From: Mycolicibacterium canariasense
Lineage (GTDB): Bacteria; Actinomycetota; Actinomycetes; Mycobacteriales; Mycobacteriaceae
Direction of reading: 5' to 3'
Assembly: GCF_002101555.1 (NCBI RefSeq)
Contig: NZ_LQOL01000003.1
Span: 1-64,000, forward strand
Length of the DNA stretch: 64,000 nucleotides
Shown here: piece by piece, positions 25,126 through 33,689 of the stretch
Position numbering within the stretch: position 1 is the first letter of the stretch
How the letters are laid out: the number at the start of each line of letters is the position of its first letter
Notes under the pieces: generated by a model
The model's database searches: none
Told to the model about the DNA's origin: nothing
What the model saw: the letters and a program-made list of their open reading frames with translations, nothing else
Position numbers and translations under genes: made by a program

Positions 25126-25139
25126 TGAGGAAATCGTCA
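25126..25139. promoter_or_regulatory. Operator copy C (TGAGGAAATCGTCA) before ferredoxin
   Basis: Third copy of the 14-bp palindrome, 79 bp upstream of the ferredoxin ATG at 25218. Its sharing with the dioxygenase/TetR promoter interval places the ferredoxin in the same regulon. Confidence 0.65.
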
Positions 25140-25217
25140 GAATTCGTTGACGTGGCGGCACGGGGCATGTGATCGTCGAAGCACAGTCCCGTTCCCCGCT
25201 GTGAGGTGAGCAGTCAC

Positions 25218-25415
25218 ATGAAGATCCAGATCAACCGCGACCGATGCGAAGGTCATGGTCAATGCATCGCCGTCGCCCCGGATATCTTCGATCTCGATGA
25301 TGAGGGCATCGCCATTCTGCTGACATCCGAATCCGTTTCCGAAGGCCTGGCCGGCCAAGCCGCGGCGGCAGCGGAAGTCTGTCCTGTCGCGGCCCTGATG
25401 CTGGATGCGGATTGA
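25218..25415 (+). CDS. Ferredoxin, 3Fe-4S type, P450 partner
   Basis: 65 residues from ATG 25218. The cluster motif is C-E-G-H-G-Q-C near residue 10 (a Cys-x5-Cys spacing, with the usual second cysteine position replaced) and CPVAAL at the end, the arrangement of mycobacterial and streptomycete 3Fe-4S ferredoxins that pass electrons to P450s. Acidic overall. No reductase gene is in the window. A shared operator with the P450-containing operon supports pairing with the P450 at 17452-18642. Confidence 0.9.
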   Translation: MKIQINRDRCEGHGQCIAVAPDIFDLDDEGIAILLTSESVSEGLAGQAAAAAEVCPVAALMLDAD

Positions 25416-25491
25416 GGGGGGAGGGCCCTGGAACCGGGCAGGTGATCCACTCGGTGTCGTTGGCAGTTCCGTGGCGGCGGACCTACCGGAC

Positions 25492-26112
25492 CTACTTCGC
25501 CACCGCCGCCCGCCCGCGCTGGGTGCGCCGGTTCGCCGGGGACGAGGGGATGGTGACGGTCTGCAGTGCTTCGAATGCCGTTCGCAATGTGATGGTTTCG
25601 CCGTCGAAGCGACGATGGATGTTGAGACCTAGAGTCAGCGCCCGCAGGGCGGTGGCGGCGTCAACGGGGCTCACGCCTTCCGATACCAGCCTGTGGCGGG
25701 CGAGGTAGTCGGCGTAGAGATCGCGGATTCGCCGGTGGCCCTCTGCGAACGCCACAGCTACAGGCCCTGCTTCGGTCACGGCTTCGAGCGCGAGTGTGCC
25801 GAAGATGCGGAACCGCTCGTCGCTGAGCACCACTGATTGTGCATTGAGCACCGCATCCCAACCGTGCGGTCCCGGCGAGTCGAAAACAGCGGAGATGTTG
25901 TCCGTCAGCAGATCGAACGCACTGTTCACGACGGCGACGATCAGCCCCTCCTTGGATCCGAAGTGCCAACTGATGGAGCCGCGGCTGATACCGGCGCGTT
26001 CGGCGACCGCCTGCACCGTGGTTGCTCGTGATCCCCCTTCGGCGAGCAACTCCCATGCGGCAGCCAACAGCCGTGCGCGGCTTTCGGCGCTGATCTCGGC
26101 TTGACGGCTCAT
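25492..26112 (-). CDS. TetR-family transcriptional regulator
   Basis: 206 residues from ATG 26112. HTH: LLAAAWELLAEGGSRATTVQ, then AGISRGSISWHFGSKEGLIVAVV (residues ~12-58). The C-terminal part has the TetR_C group features of mycobacterial regulators with FRIFGTLALEAVTEAGPVAVAF. A 10-bp perfect inverted repeat overlaps its start codon, indicating autoregulation and control of the divergent metallo-hydrolase gene. Confidence 0.9.
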   Translation of the reverse strand: MSRQAEISAESRARLLAAAWELLAEGGSRATTVQAVAERAGISRGSISWHFGSKEGLIVAVVNSAFDLLTDNISAVFDSPGPHGWDAVLNAQSVVLSDERFRIFGTLALEAVTEAGPVAVAFAEGHRRIRDLYADYLARHRLVSEGVSPVDAATALRALTLGLNIHRRFDGETITLRTAFEALQTVTIPSSPANRRTQRGRAAVAK

Positions 26113-26148
26113 CGGACAACCATAACTGAGGCAATACCGTTGTCCGAT
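26111..26148. promoter_or_regulatory. Perfect 10-bp inverted repeat in TetR/metallo-hydrolase promoter
   Basis: ATCGGACAAC (26111-26120) and GTTGTCCGAT (26139-26148) are exact inverse copies with an 18-bp spacer. Adjacent TTGGA-N6-TCCAA (26150-26165) adds a weaker repeat. Position over the TetR start is typical of autorepression. Confidence 0.6.
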
Positions 26149-26359
26149 CGTTGGACGATCATCCAACTCCAATACCTCCGTGGCATGCGGCGCAGTGATG
26201 TGACGGCCGAAGCGGCAAGCAAGCTCGCTCTATGCCGTACGTCCAATGTTATGCTGTGCGTGCTGGGCCGCCTTTCGGTTACGCCCAGCTTCGCCCCGGC
26301 ACCTCTTGTCCATGAGCGCGGAAGCGGGCGTAAACGAAACGCCCAGCGAGGAGTTCGAT

Positions 26360-27439
26360 GTGGTTCGACCCCCTTCGGAGAGCACGACGATCAGGAGGTG
26401 GCAGAAGTTGGCACTGTCGGGCGGGGCGGCGCTCGGTGCCGCTGCCCTGCTGGCAGGGGTTATCGTGTATCTGAACCGAGAGTGGTTGATCGAGCGCGCC
26501 ATTCGTGAGCAGCTGACCGAGCAGTCGGGTCATGGGTTTGTCAGCGATCCCGGGCTGCTGCGGGTCCTGTTGTGTGGAACGGGTTCTCCCGAGCTCAGCG
26601 CGGCGAAGGCGCAGGCGTGCACGCTCGTATCGGTCGGCGGCAGGATGTTCGTATTCGATGCCGGGGAGGGTGCGGCCAAGTCTCTTGCCGACTCCGGTGT
26701 CGCACTCGACGAGATCGAGAGGGTGTTTCTCACCCACTTCCATTCCGATCATTTCAACGGTCTCGGTGCGCTGATCAATCAGGGCTGGATCTGGGGACGA
26801 TCGCAGCCCCTTGACGTGATGGGGCCGGCGGGCACCGTCGAAGTGGTCAGAGCGATCAACGACGCATACGCGATCGACAATGCGTTCCGAATCGCAAACA
26901 TGCCCGAACTGGAGTCGAATAGAAGTGCAGCCCAAGCACATCCCATGGAGATTGCGGTTCCACAGAATGTTCGCTCGGCTCGGGTCTATGACGAGGGCGG
27001 CATCACCATCGACGCCCACCTGGTCGTGCACGATCCGGTCAAACCGGCGTTCGGCTACGTAATCCAGTACCAGGGCAAGAAGGTATTCGTCAGCGGGGAC
27101 ACAGAGGTCAGTCCGCTGAACATGCCGGCGATGCAGAACGCCGATCTCGTTGTGCACGAGGCATACGCGTCCCATCTGGTTCGCCGGGCAATTCCGATCA
27201 TGCGCGAGATGGGCATGGACTATGACGCCGAGGTTGCGGAGCGGACCATTGCCTACCACGCTGACACGATTGCGTTGGCCAAGCAGGCTCAGCAGGCCGG
27301 TGTCAAGCATGTGGTGCTCACGCATTTGACTCCGTACCCAGATAGCGCGATCAAACGCTACCTGTTCACCCACGGGATGGCCGACTACTACTCGGGCACC
27401 GTGACGGTGGGCAAAGACGGGATGGTCATCGCCGTCTGA
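26360..27439 (+). CDS. Membrane-anchored metallo-beta-lactamase-fold hydrolase
   Basis: 359 residues using GTG 26360, which has a GAGGAG ribosome-binding site at the right distance; ATG 26312 in the same frame lacks one. A single N-terminal hydrophobic segment (SGGAALGAAALLAGVIVYL) should anchor it in the membrane or act as a signal. The catalytic motif is THFHSDHFNG (HxHxDH), with a later SGDTEVS Asp and HLTPYP His completing the two-metal site. The plan is that of the RNase Z/arylsulfatase-like branch of the MBL superfamily. Substrate unknown; the fold hydrolyses esters, sulfates or phosphodiesters. Confidence 0.85.
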   Translation: MVRPPSESTTIRRWQKLALSGGAALGAAALLAGVIVYLNREWLIERAIREQLTEQSGHGFVSDPGLLRVLLCGTGSPELSAAKAQACTLVSVGGRMFVFDAGEGAAKSLADSGVALDEIERVFLTHFHSDHFNGLGALINQGWIWGRSQPLDVMGPAGTVEVVRAINDAYAIDNAFRIANMPELESNRSAAQAHPMEIAVPQNVRSARVYDEGGITIDAHLVVHDPVKPAFGYVIQYQGKKVFVSGDTEVSPLNMPAMQNADLVVHEAYASHLVRRAIPIMREMGMDYDAEVAERTIAYHADTIALAKQAQQAGVKHVVLTHLTPYPDSAIKRYLFTHGMADYYSGTVTVGKDGMVIAV

Positions 27440-27533
27440 CGTCAAAGTACCGGCTTGCAGCTCAGTGGTTTTCAGGGCATGCGGAAGCCCACCGATCCAG
27501 CCGAGCAGTGTCACCTGGTCACCGGATATCCGA

Positions 27534-28502
27534 TCATCGGGGGAGCGCAGAGCCACTGAGCCTGGGAAACAGCGATGCGCCCGCCGCGCCCGGGTTGAGC
27601 GCCAGCTCAGCAGAGCGCAGCATCGGCGCCTGCGCGAGTGCCTGTGCCAGGGCGACGACCGCGGGGGCCGGCGTGAACGGGAAGTCGCTACCGTAGAGCA
27701 AGCGATCCGGTCCGACGACCGTGGTCAACGCGTCGAAGGCTACGGGCAGCGGTAGCCCGGCCAGATCGTAGTAGAGCGTAGCGAGCGCACCGGGGACGTC
27801 CGCGCTCGAACCGGTCACCGCGGCCACGGCCGCGACCCGGTGCGCAACGACCGGCAGCACCGCCCCCGCGTGCGGCACGATCCAGCGGATCGAGGGATAA
27901 CGGGTCAGTGCCTGTGAGAGAACGAGATCGATGACGCAGCGGGTGGTGTCGAACAGAAACTCCAACATAGGCCGCGGCCGGCCGAGAGCAGTCGTCTGCC
28001 AACCCGGTGGAGATGTCGGGTGCAACAGCACGACGGCGGCATCCGCATCCAGTGCGGCCAGCACCGGGGCGAACTCTCGGTCGCTCAGGTAGCGGCCGTG
28101 GTAGTTGGTCTGCAACGTCACCGCATCGGCACCCAGACCATCCCGGGCACGGCGCAGTTCCATGAGTGCTCCGTCAACGTCGGGCAACGGAAGCGTGGCC
28201 GCGAGACCGAAGATCGCCGGCCGAGCGGTGACCAGTTGAGCACCAACATCATTGACATGGGCGGCCAGTGCGCGCGCTGCCGCATTGGCACCAATCGAAT
28301 CATCGCCGAAATGAACCCCGGGCGAGGACACCGACAACACCGCAGCGGCAATACCGCTGCGGCCCATCACATCAAGTGCCGCCTCCACGCTCCAGTCGGG
28401 CATCCCGGGCATCCCGTCCGGGTGAGCGTGGCCGGCGGCCACGCATTCGTCGCGGTACCTGGCAGTTACATAGTGGGCGTGCACGTCCAGCCATCCCGCC
28501 AT
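27534..28502 (-). CDS. Amidohydrolase_2 family (ACMSD-like)
   Basis: 322 residues, ATG 28502 with GGAGGAAT ribosome-binding site. Metal-site markers: HAH at residues 8-10, LLHPTSPPG, VPHAGAVLP and YGSDFPFTP. Same family as 5186-6121 but only moderately similar. Members decarboxylate or hydrolyse aromatic and ring-cleaved acids. The gene ends 94 nt from the convergent metallo-hydrolase gene and lies downstream of the Tat-exported amidohydrolase with a 107-nt gap, so a common transcript with that gene is possible. Confidence 0.85.
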   Translation of the reverse strand: MAGWLDVHAHYVTARYRDECVAAGHAHPDGMPGMPDWSVEAALDVMGRSGIAAAVLSVSSPGVHFGDDSIGANAAARALAAHVNDVGAQLVTARPAIFGLAATLPLPDVDGALMELRRARDGLGADAVTLQTNYHGRYLSDREFAPVLAALDADAAVVLLHPTSPPGWQTTALGRPRPMLEFLFDTTRCVIDLVLSQALTRYPSIRWIVPHAGAVLPVVAHRVAAVAAVTGSSADVPGALATLYYDLAGLPLPVAFDALTTVVGPDRLLYGSDFPFTPAPAVVALAQALAQAPMLRSAELALNPGAAGASLFPRLSGSALPR

Positions 28503-28609
28503 ACCGATTCCTCCCGTGCTGGGTTGTCTGCAAACTCACGTCCTGACGGCATCGGGGTGGTGACGCCGTTCAGGTCGGGACAACGGCAATCATGGCAGGC
28601 CGCGCGAGC

Positions 28610-30217
28610 TCAACCCACGAGCTGATCGATCAGCGATCGAATCTCGTCCCGCGCGATGAAGTGACCGGCCCGGATCACCGCCGCGATCTGCGAGAGGTTG
28701 TCGGCGGATGCCAGCGGGTCAGCGTCAAGCAACAGGAAGTTCGCCTTGAACCCGACGTCGACCGCACCCAGGTCGTGCGTTCGGTTCAGGTAAGCCGCAG
28801 GTACTGTCGTCGCTGAACGAAGCACGTCGAGCGGCCGCAGCCCAGCGGCCGCGAGCTCCCGGAATTCTGAGGCCAAGTCCTGCCCTGGCGATGCGCTCGG
28901 ACCGTCCGTGCCCGCCATGATGGGCACCCCGGCGGTGTGCATCATCCCGACCAATCGCACCGACATGTCGTAGCAGTCGTGATACGTCGCCCGAGTATCA
29001 GCGGGCAGATCGAGAAACCGGTCGCGTGTGGCGTGAAAGTCACGGCGGTCCTCGTCGGACAGTAGCGAAAGCCATGGATGGTCGGCATATGCCGGGTCAT
29101 CTGCTCGATACTGGGTACGCAGTCGGACGAGTGTGGGTGTATGCCAGGTCTTGTGGCGCGCGAACGCGTCGACGAGGTGCTGCGCGGCATCTTCGTCGAA
29201 TGAATCCAGTGCTCGGCGCAGCAGCGCGACCGTCTCAGCCGAATCCAACAGCGCCGGGTTGAGGAGCATCTTCTTCACGCGTTGCTGCACAAAGTCGGTC
29301 GAGAAGAGATGGTCGGCGAATGGCAGGCCGCTGAGCCACCCCGGGATCCGCCCGGATTCGGCGTGATCAGCTTCGGTGCGCAATGCAGCACCATCCGAGG
29401 ACGTCTGAAACCACACGTTGCCCCCGGTGCCGAGATGCTCGATACAGTCCATCCCTGCCGCGGCCGCCTCCGCCGCTGTCACTGACGGAGGAAGATGTCC
29501 GGCGATCCGCATTCCGTTGCTGTGCGCAGCGTCGACAGCGGCGAAGAACACCTCACGATCGGCGTCGATGATCTTGATGAAATCAGCACCTTGTCGCCGT
29601 TGCTCCGCGATCAAACGTTCGACGTCTGCAATGCTTTTCGCATTGAACGGCATCAGCAGCGCTCCCGGCATGGCGAGCAGGCCCGGCGCGTAGCCGGTCG
29701 GCTCCAGACGCGACTGGCGACGAGCGTCGAGCAGTTTGTCGCTTCCGGCCATTTGTCGCATTCCCGTCGTGCCCTCGGCAAGCATGGTGGCAAGGAACAG
29801 TTCGGGGCGTTCATTCTGAAGTACGTGCGTGTGCATGTTGGCGTATCCCGGTACGACGAACCGGCCTTCGCCATCTATCGCCCACTCGCCACCGACGGGA
29901 TCTTCAGCGCCGAGGGCGGAAACAGCGATGACCACCCCATTGCGTACGCGGATGGACACATCGACCCGCCGACTGCCATCCCGCGGGTCGACCACAGTGA
30001 CGTGATCGATCCGCAGGGGTGCCGCCATCGGCACCGGCTGGGGGAGTCGCGGTGGCTGCTTCCCGATCGAATGTCCCACAACGGCCGCGCCACCGAGTGC
30101 CGTCAGTCCGGCAACGCCGACGCCGGCACCCCGTAAGATCGAGCGTCTCGTCATCGCGGAGCGCGATCGCGGAGGCTCTGCGACAGCGTGTTCCGCACCC
30201 GGCGTCCGTTCGTCCAT
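28610..30217 (-). CDS. Tat-exported imidazolonepropionase-like amidohydrolase
   Basis: 535 residues. A twin-arginine signal is seen after a 20-residue lead (MTRRSILRGAGVGVAGLTAL), so the enzyme is exported folded. The mature part is an amidohydrolase_1 TIM barrel with flanking beta-sandwich: DHVTVVDPRDGSRR, metal HxH in PGYANMHTHV, the Lys-type region DFIKIIDADREVFF, AGHLPPS, and the late Asp in IMAGTDGPSASPGQ. This resembles secreted prolidase/imidazolonepropionase-like hydrolases that remove amide or lactone bonds outside the cytoplasm. ATG 30217 has a GAGGTG ribosome-binding site. Confidence 0.85.
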   Translation of the reverse strand: MDERTPGAEHAVAEPPRSRSAMTRRSILRGAGVGVAGLTALGGAAVVGHSIGKQPPRLPQPVPMAAPLRIDHVTVVDPRDGSRRVDVSIRVRNGVVIAVSALGAEDPVGGEWAIDGEGRFVVPGYANMHTHVLQNERPELFLATMLAEGTTGMRQMAGSDKLLDARRQSRLEPTGYAPGLLAMPGALLMPFNAKSIADVERLIAEQRRQGADFIKIIDADREVFFAAVDAAHSNGMRIAGHLPPSVTAAEAAAAGMDCIEHLGTGGNVWFQTSSDGAALRTEADHAESGRIPGWLSGLPFADHLFSTDFVQQRVKKMLLNPALLDSAETVALLRRALDSFDEDAAQHLVDAFARHKTWHTPTLVRLRTQYRADDPAYADHPWLSLLSDEDRRDFHATRDRFLDLPADTRATYHDCYDMSVRLVGMMHTAGVPIMAGTDGPSASPGQDLASEFRELAAAGLRPLDVLRSATTVPAAYLNRTHDLGAVDVGFKANFLLLDADPLASADNLSQIAAVIRAGHFIARDEIRSLIDQLVG

Positions 30218-30648
30218 AGGCGCACCTCACGCACAGATCTGATAGCTGAAGACAATTCGGCCCGCGCACCAAGCGACCACTCGATCTCCTGACCTAGGCT
30301 GTCCACGATTCGTGCGGCCCCGCTTCCATTCCGAGAAGGTCCCCGAGACCCGGACGCCGCAGTATCAATCGGACCCACGCTCGCGAATCCCCACGAGGGT
30401 TAGTGCGAAAACGCCGCATGGCGACAGGAGCTGTAGCGCAATGGATTACATGCCGGCCGCAGTCGCCACACCTCCGCCTACTCAGCAACCGCAGTGCCCG
30501 GGTACGACGGGCAACAAGTACGCTACCAAATCCTATGTCGGGCGTCCAACCTTATGTTGAGCGCCACCGGGGCTCGGATGTGCCCGCGTCGGTAGGTGGG
30601 TCTTCGGCGGGGAGAAGCGCTCGGCGCAGCCGGCTGCCGCCGGCCCGA
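30218..30648. other. Gene-poor interval with one doubtful 39-codon ORF
   Basis: 431 bp between the Tat amidohydrolase start and the XRE gene end. The only ORF worth noting on the plus strand is ATG 30441 to TGA 30560 (39 residues, Pro/Gln/Thr-rich) with an AGGAG about 12 nt ahead; its codon use is not clearly coding. At 30541-30558 a stretch CGTCCAACCTTATGTTG resembles CGTCCAATGTTATGCTG at about 26239. No terminator or RNA gene could be supported. Confidence 0.4.
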
Positions 30649-31227
30649 CTATTCGGTGATCACCAGGAGCGCGTGGGCGGGTTGGTTGTCGACGAGCAGC
30701 CACCGGTGCCGCAGCGGCGACGGATGGGTGATCAGGTCGCCGGCTCCGATGCGGTAGGTGCCCGCGCCCTCGACGTCGATGTCCAGTTGTCCCGACACCA
30801 TGTAGAGGGCCAGGACGCCGGGCGTTTGGAACCATTCCCCGATGTACTGATCGGGCTCGATCTTGTACTCGATGATCTGCAGTTTCTCGTCGCGGCTGAG
30901 CACCAGTACCCGCCCGAGCGCAGCGTCGGGACGGTCGGCGACCGGCAGCAGCCGGCCCTCGTCACTGCGGATCACGGCTACCTTGGATTCGGTACTGGTC
31001 GGCAACAGTTCCCCCGGGGTGACGTCGAGAGTTTCGGCCAGCCGGTAGACGGTGATCATCGACGGCATGCTCTGGCCGCGTTCTATTTGGCTCAGGAACG
31101 GCTGGCTGATACCTGCGCGTGCCGCGACTTCGCGCATTGATAGCTGACGCTTCTCACGAATCGCGCGGATGGCTGCGCCGGCGCGCAGGGCGAGTGCCCG
31201 TTCATCCAGGCCGACCTCGGCTGTCAT
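30649..31227 (-). CDS. XRE-family regulator with cupin domain
   Basis: 192 residues. The HTH_3 domain is residues ~17-75 (IREKRQLSMREVAARAGISQ, with a following QIERGQSMPSMITVYRLAETL). The second half is a cupin (EYKIEPDQYIGEWFQTPGVLALYMVSGQLDIDVEGAGTYRIGAGDLITHP), the HTH-cupin type that senses small ligands and usually represses an adjacent catabolic or transport operon. It is divergent from the NCS1 permease operon, 108 bp away, and is the likely regulator of it. Confidence 0.92.
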   Translation of the reverse strand: MTAEVGLDERALALRAGAAIRAIREKRQLSMREVAARAGISQPFLSQIERGQSMPSMITVYRLAETLDVTPGELLPTSTESKVAVIRSDEGRLLPVADRPDAALGRVLVLSRDEKLQIIEYKIEPDQYIGEWFQTPGVLALYMVSGQLDIDVEGAGTYRIGAGDLITHPSPLRHRWLLVDNQPAHALLVITE

Positions 31228-31262
31228 TTACACCTTCGCAACACTCGGTTGATAGATCAGAC

Positions 31263-31292
31263 ATATCGGATGGCGACTCTGATTGCTGTCAA
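31263..31292 (-). promoter_or_regulatory. Candidate promoter of the XRE gene
   Basis: On the minus strand TTGACA (31292-31287) is followed after about 18 nt by CGATAT, an acceptable sigma-70-type pair. It falls inside the divergent interval with the permease, so a cupin regulator bound here could control both directions. Confidence 0.4.
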
Positions 31293-31335
31293 TTATCAGC
31301 ACTTCGCGCTCACCACACGACGACGGGACCATCCA

Positions 31336-32727
31336 GTGACCACGATAGAGCAGGATCCGCCCGACGAGCGGATAAGCCGCAGCGATCAACAGCGGCTCGG
31401 TGTCGAGCGGCGTGGCATCGAGTACATCCCCGACGATGAACGGCACGGTAGGCCGTGGCAGCTCGGCGCCATGTGGTCGGGGCTCGTGATGAACGTCCTG
31501 ACCGTGGTCTACGGCACCCTGCTGGTGGCCATGGGCCTGAACTGGTGGCAGGCACTGCTCGCGATCGTGCTCGGCAACCTCACCTGGCTGATTGCCGGAG
31601 TGGTGTCCATTGCGGGACCTACCGCGGGCACCACCACCTTCGGCGTCTCGCAGATGATCTTCGGCCGTATCGGCGTTCGGCCGGTGGCCTTCTTCAACTG
31701 GATCATGATGTTGGGCTACGAGGTGCTCGATCTGGTGGTCATGGTGCTGGCCACGGGTGCGCTGCTGGACATGGCCGGGGTGAAGGTCTCCATCGCCGGT
31801 CATGTGCTCATCGTCGTCATCCTGTCGGTCCTGCAAGCGGTACTGCCGCTGCTCGGGCACGCGGCGATCACGAAAGTACTTCGCCTGCTGGCTATTCCGT
31901 TCGCAGCGATCTTCCTCGTCATGGCCTGTCTGGTTGCCGACGACCTCCATGTCGACGATGGTGCCCCAGCTTCGTGGGCGTTGTTCCTCGGCGGCGTCGC
32001 GCTGGCCGCGAGCGGCTCCGGGCTCGGCTGGTCGTCATCGGCCGCCGACTACTCGCGCTACCTTCCTGCCGGCACCAGCCGGTATCGCATCATCGCCGCG
32101 GTGACGGCCGGCGGCGGCATTCCACAGGCCCTGCTCATGGCGCTGGGCGCGGCCATCGCCATCGCCCTCCCCGATGCGGGAGATCCGATCGCCGGCCTGT
32201 CGACGGTCTTCCCCGGCTGGCTGGTAGTGATCTACCTGGTGCTGGTGATCGTCCAGATGCTCTCACTCAACGGCGTCGACCTGTACTCCTCGGGTGTCAC
32301 GCTGCAGGCCCTGGGCGTACGGATCTCCCGGTGGCAGGCCGTACTGGTGGACGGGGTGTTGTGCGGGTTCGTCGGCGCCGCAGTGGTGTTGTCCGGCAGC
32401 TTCTATCAGTTCGTCAGCACCTTCCTGCTGTTCATGATCATCTGGTTCGCCCCGTGGGCCGGAGTGTTCCTGGTGGACCTCGCACGCCGGCGGGGTCGTT
32501 ATCCGCACGCTTCCGCAGCGGTGTACCAGAGCTTTTCGCGCGCCGGCGTGGGTGCACAGGTACTCGGCATGATCGCGGCGGCGCTGTGCATCAACACCAC
32601 CGTCTTCGTCGGCCCGGTCGCCGCGGCGTTCGGCGGCGCCGACCTGAGCATCGCCGCCGGCCTGCTGGCCGGCGCACTCACTTACCCGATCCTGTTACGT
32701 CTCACCTCCAGAGGAGAAGCCGCATGA
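31336..32727 (+). CDS. NCS1-family nucleobase/hydantoin-type permease
   Basis: 463 residues from GTG 31336 with ACGGGA ahead; an earlier in-frame ATG at 31249 lies in the promoter interval. About 12 transmembrane segments; NCS1 landmarks are the N-terminal RRGIEYIPDDERHGRPWQLGAMW, the GPTAGTTTFGVSQMIFGRIG loop, and SAADYSRYLP in TM6-7. NCS1 proteins import cytosine, purines, allantoin, hydantoins or pyridoxine with H+ or Na+. First gene of a coupled four-gene operon; its stop overlaps the next start as ATGA. The substrate must be something the two downstream oxygenases and a deaminase-fold enzyme can process. Confidence 0.9.
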   Translation: MTTIEQDPPDERISRSDQQRLGVERRGIEYIPDDERHGRPWQLGAMWSGLVMNVLTVVYGTLLVAMGLNWWQALLAIVLGNLTWLIAGVVSIAGPTAGTTTFGVSQMIFGRIGVRPVAFFNWIMMLGYEVLDLVVMVLATGALLDMAGVKVSIAGHVLIVVILSVLQAVLPLLGHAAITKVLRLLAIPFAAIFLVMACLVADDLHVDDGAPASWALFLGGVALAASGSGLGWSSSAADYSRYLPAGTSRYRIIAAVTAGGGIPQALLMALGAAIAIALPDAGDPIAGLSTVFPGWLVVIYLVLVIVQMLSLNGVDLYSSGVTLQALGVRISRWQAVLVDGVLCGFVGAAVVLSGSFYQFVSTFLLFMIIWFAPWAGVFLVDLARRRGRYPHASAAVYQSFSRAGVGAQVLGMIAAALCINTTVFVGPVAAAFGGADLSIAAGLLAGALTYPILLRLTSRGEAA

Positions 32728-33689
32728 CCGCATCCATACCACTGGTCGATCTCTCGTTGTGGCGCAACGGCTCTCACGCCGAACGGGCAGCACTGGCGGC
32801 GACGGTGGACCGGGCACTGATCGACAGCGGCTTCCTGATGGTCAGTGGGCACGGGGTCGCTTCCGAGCTGCGAGCCGGTATCCGCGACGCCGTTCGGGAG
32901 TTCTTCGCCCTCGATCCTGCCGTCAAGGAACGCTATGCCACCGCCGTCGGCGGGCGCGGTTGGATACCGCCGGGCAAGGAGGCCAACGGCTACCTGCTCG
33001 ATGTCGAGCTGCCACCCGATCTGAAGGAGAGCTTCGTATCGGGCCACGACTACTGCAGCGGTGACGCCGATGTCGACACCGAATGGTTCCCGCCCAATGT
33101 CTGGCCCACGGAGGTGGCGGGACTACAAGGCTTGTGTGTCTCCTACGCAGCGGCCATGCGTGAGCTGGCGGCTGAACTGCTGACACTTCTGGCTGTCGCG
33201 GCGGGGCTGCCGGACAGCTGGTTCGTCGACCGCTGCATACGTTCGCCGCACTCGTTCAACATCAACCGGTATCCCGCCTTGAACCGTATCGGTCCCGTCG
33301 AGGAGGGGCAGTTTCGCATTGCGCCGCACACCGACTTCGGCACCATCACCATCCTGGATCGAGAAGCCGGTTACGGCGGCCTGCAGGTGCGCACCCGGGA
33401 GGGGCGCTGGATCGACGCCCCTGTGATCCCGGACGCCTACACCATCAACATCGGTGATCTGATGGCCCGCTGGACCGGTGACCGGTGGACCTCGACCATG
33501 CATCGGGTACTGCCGCCCAGCACCGACGCCCCTGATGAGGAACTGATCTCGTTGATCTTCTTCTTCGAGGCCAACCTCGATCAGGTCATCGAATCGTTCC
33601 CGCCGCCACTGGGGCGGGCCAACGATTACCAACCGGTGACGACATCGGACTACCTGCGGTCGAAGTACGCCGCCATCGCGGTGCCATGA
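32724..33689 (+). CDS. 2-oxoglutarate/Fe(II) oxygenase (isopenicillin N synthase-like), atypical
   Basis: 321 residues, ATG 32724 with GAGGAG ribosome-binding site. N-terminal DIOX_N domain (PLVDLSLW, LIDSGFLMVSGHGV) and C-terminal double-stranded beta-helix with the iron triad H202-T-D204 and H260 (STMHRVLPP). At the position of the Arg of the RxS motif, which binds the 2-oxoglutarate carboxylate, the sequence has Leu274 (LISLIFFF) instead, so co-substrate binding may differ. It would hydroxylate or dealkylate a small N-heterocycle. Coupled by ATGA overlaps on both sides. Confidence 0.85.
   Translation: MTASIPLVDLSLWRNGSHAERAALAATVDRALIDSGFLMVSGHGVASELRAGIRDAVREFFALDPAVKERYATAVGGRGWIPPGKEANGYLLDVELPPDLKESFVSGHDYCSGDADVDTEWFPPNVWPTEVAGLQGLCVSYAAAMRELAAELLTLLAVAAGLPDSWFVDRCIRSPHSFNINRYPALNRIGPVEEGQFRIAPHTDFGTITILDREAGYGGLQVRTREGRWIDAPVIPDAYTINIGDLMARWTGDRWTSTMHRVLPPSTDAPDEELISLIFFFEANLDQVIESFPPPLGRANDYQPVTTSDYLRSKYAAIAVP

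Noticed and set aside
26279..27556. A long minus-strand open frame opposite the metallo-hydrolase
   Set aside because: The plus-strand product has the full HxHxDH metal motif; the antisense frame has no family features.
30430..30510. Sequence GCTGTAGCGCAATGGAT resembling the D-arm of a tRNA
   Set aside because: No matching acceptor stem, anticodon arm or GGTTCGA T-loop follows at the right spacing.
31455..32723. Open frame upstream of and continuous with the first 2-oxoglutarate oxygenase
   Set aside because: It overlaps the NCS1 permease in another frame; the oxygenase start at 32724 has a good ribosome-binding site and family-like N-terminus.
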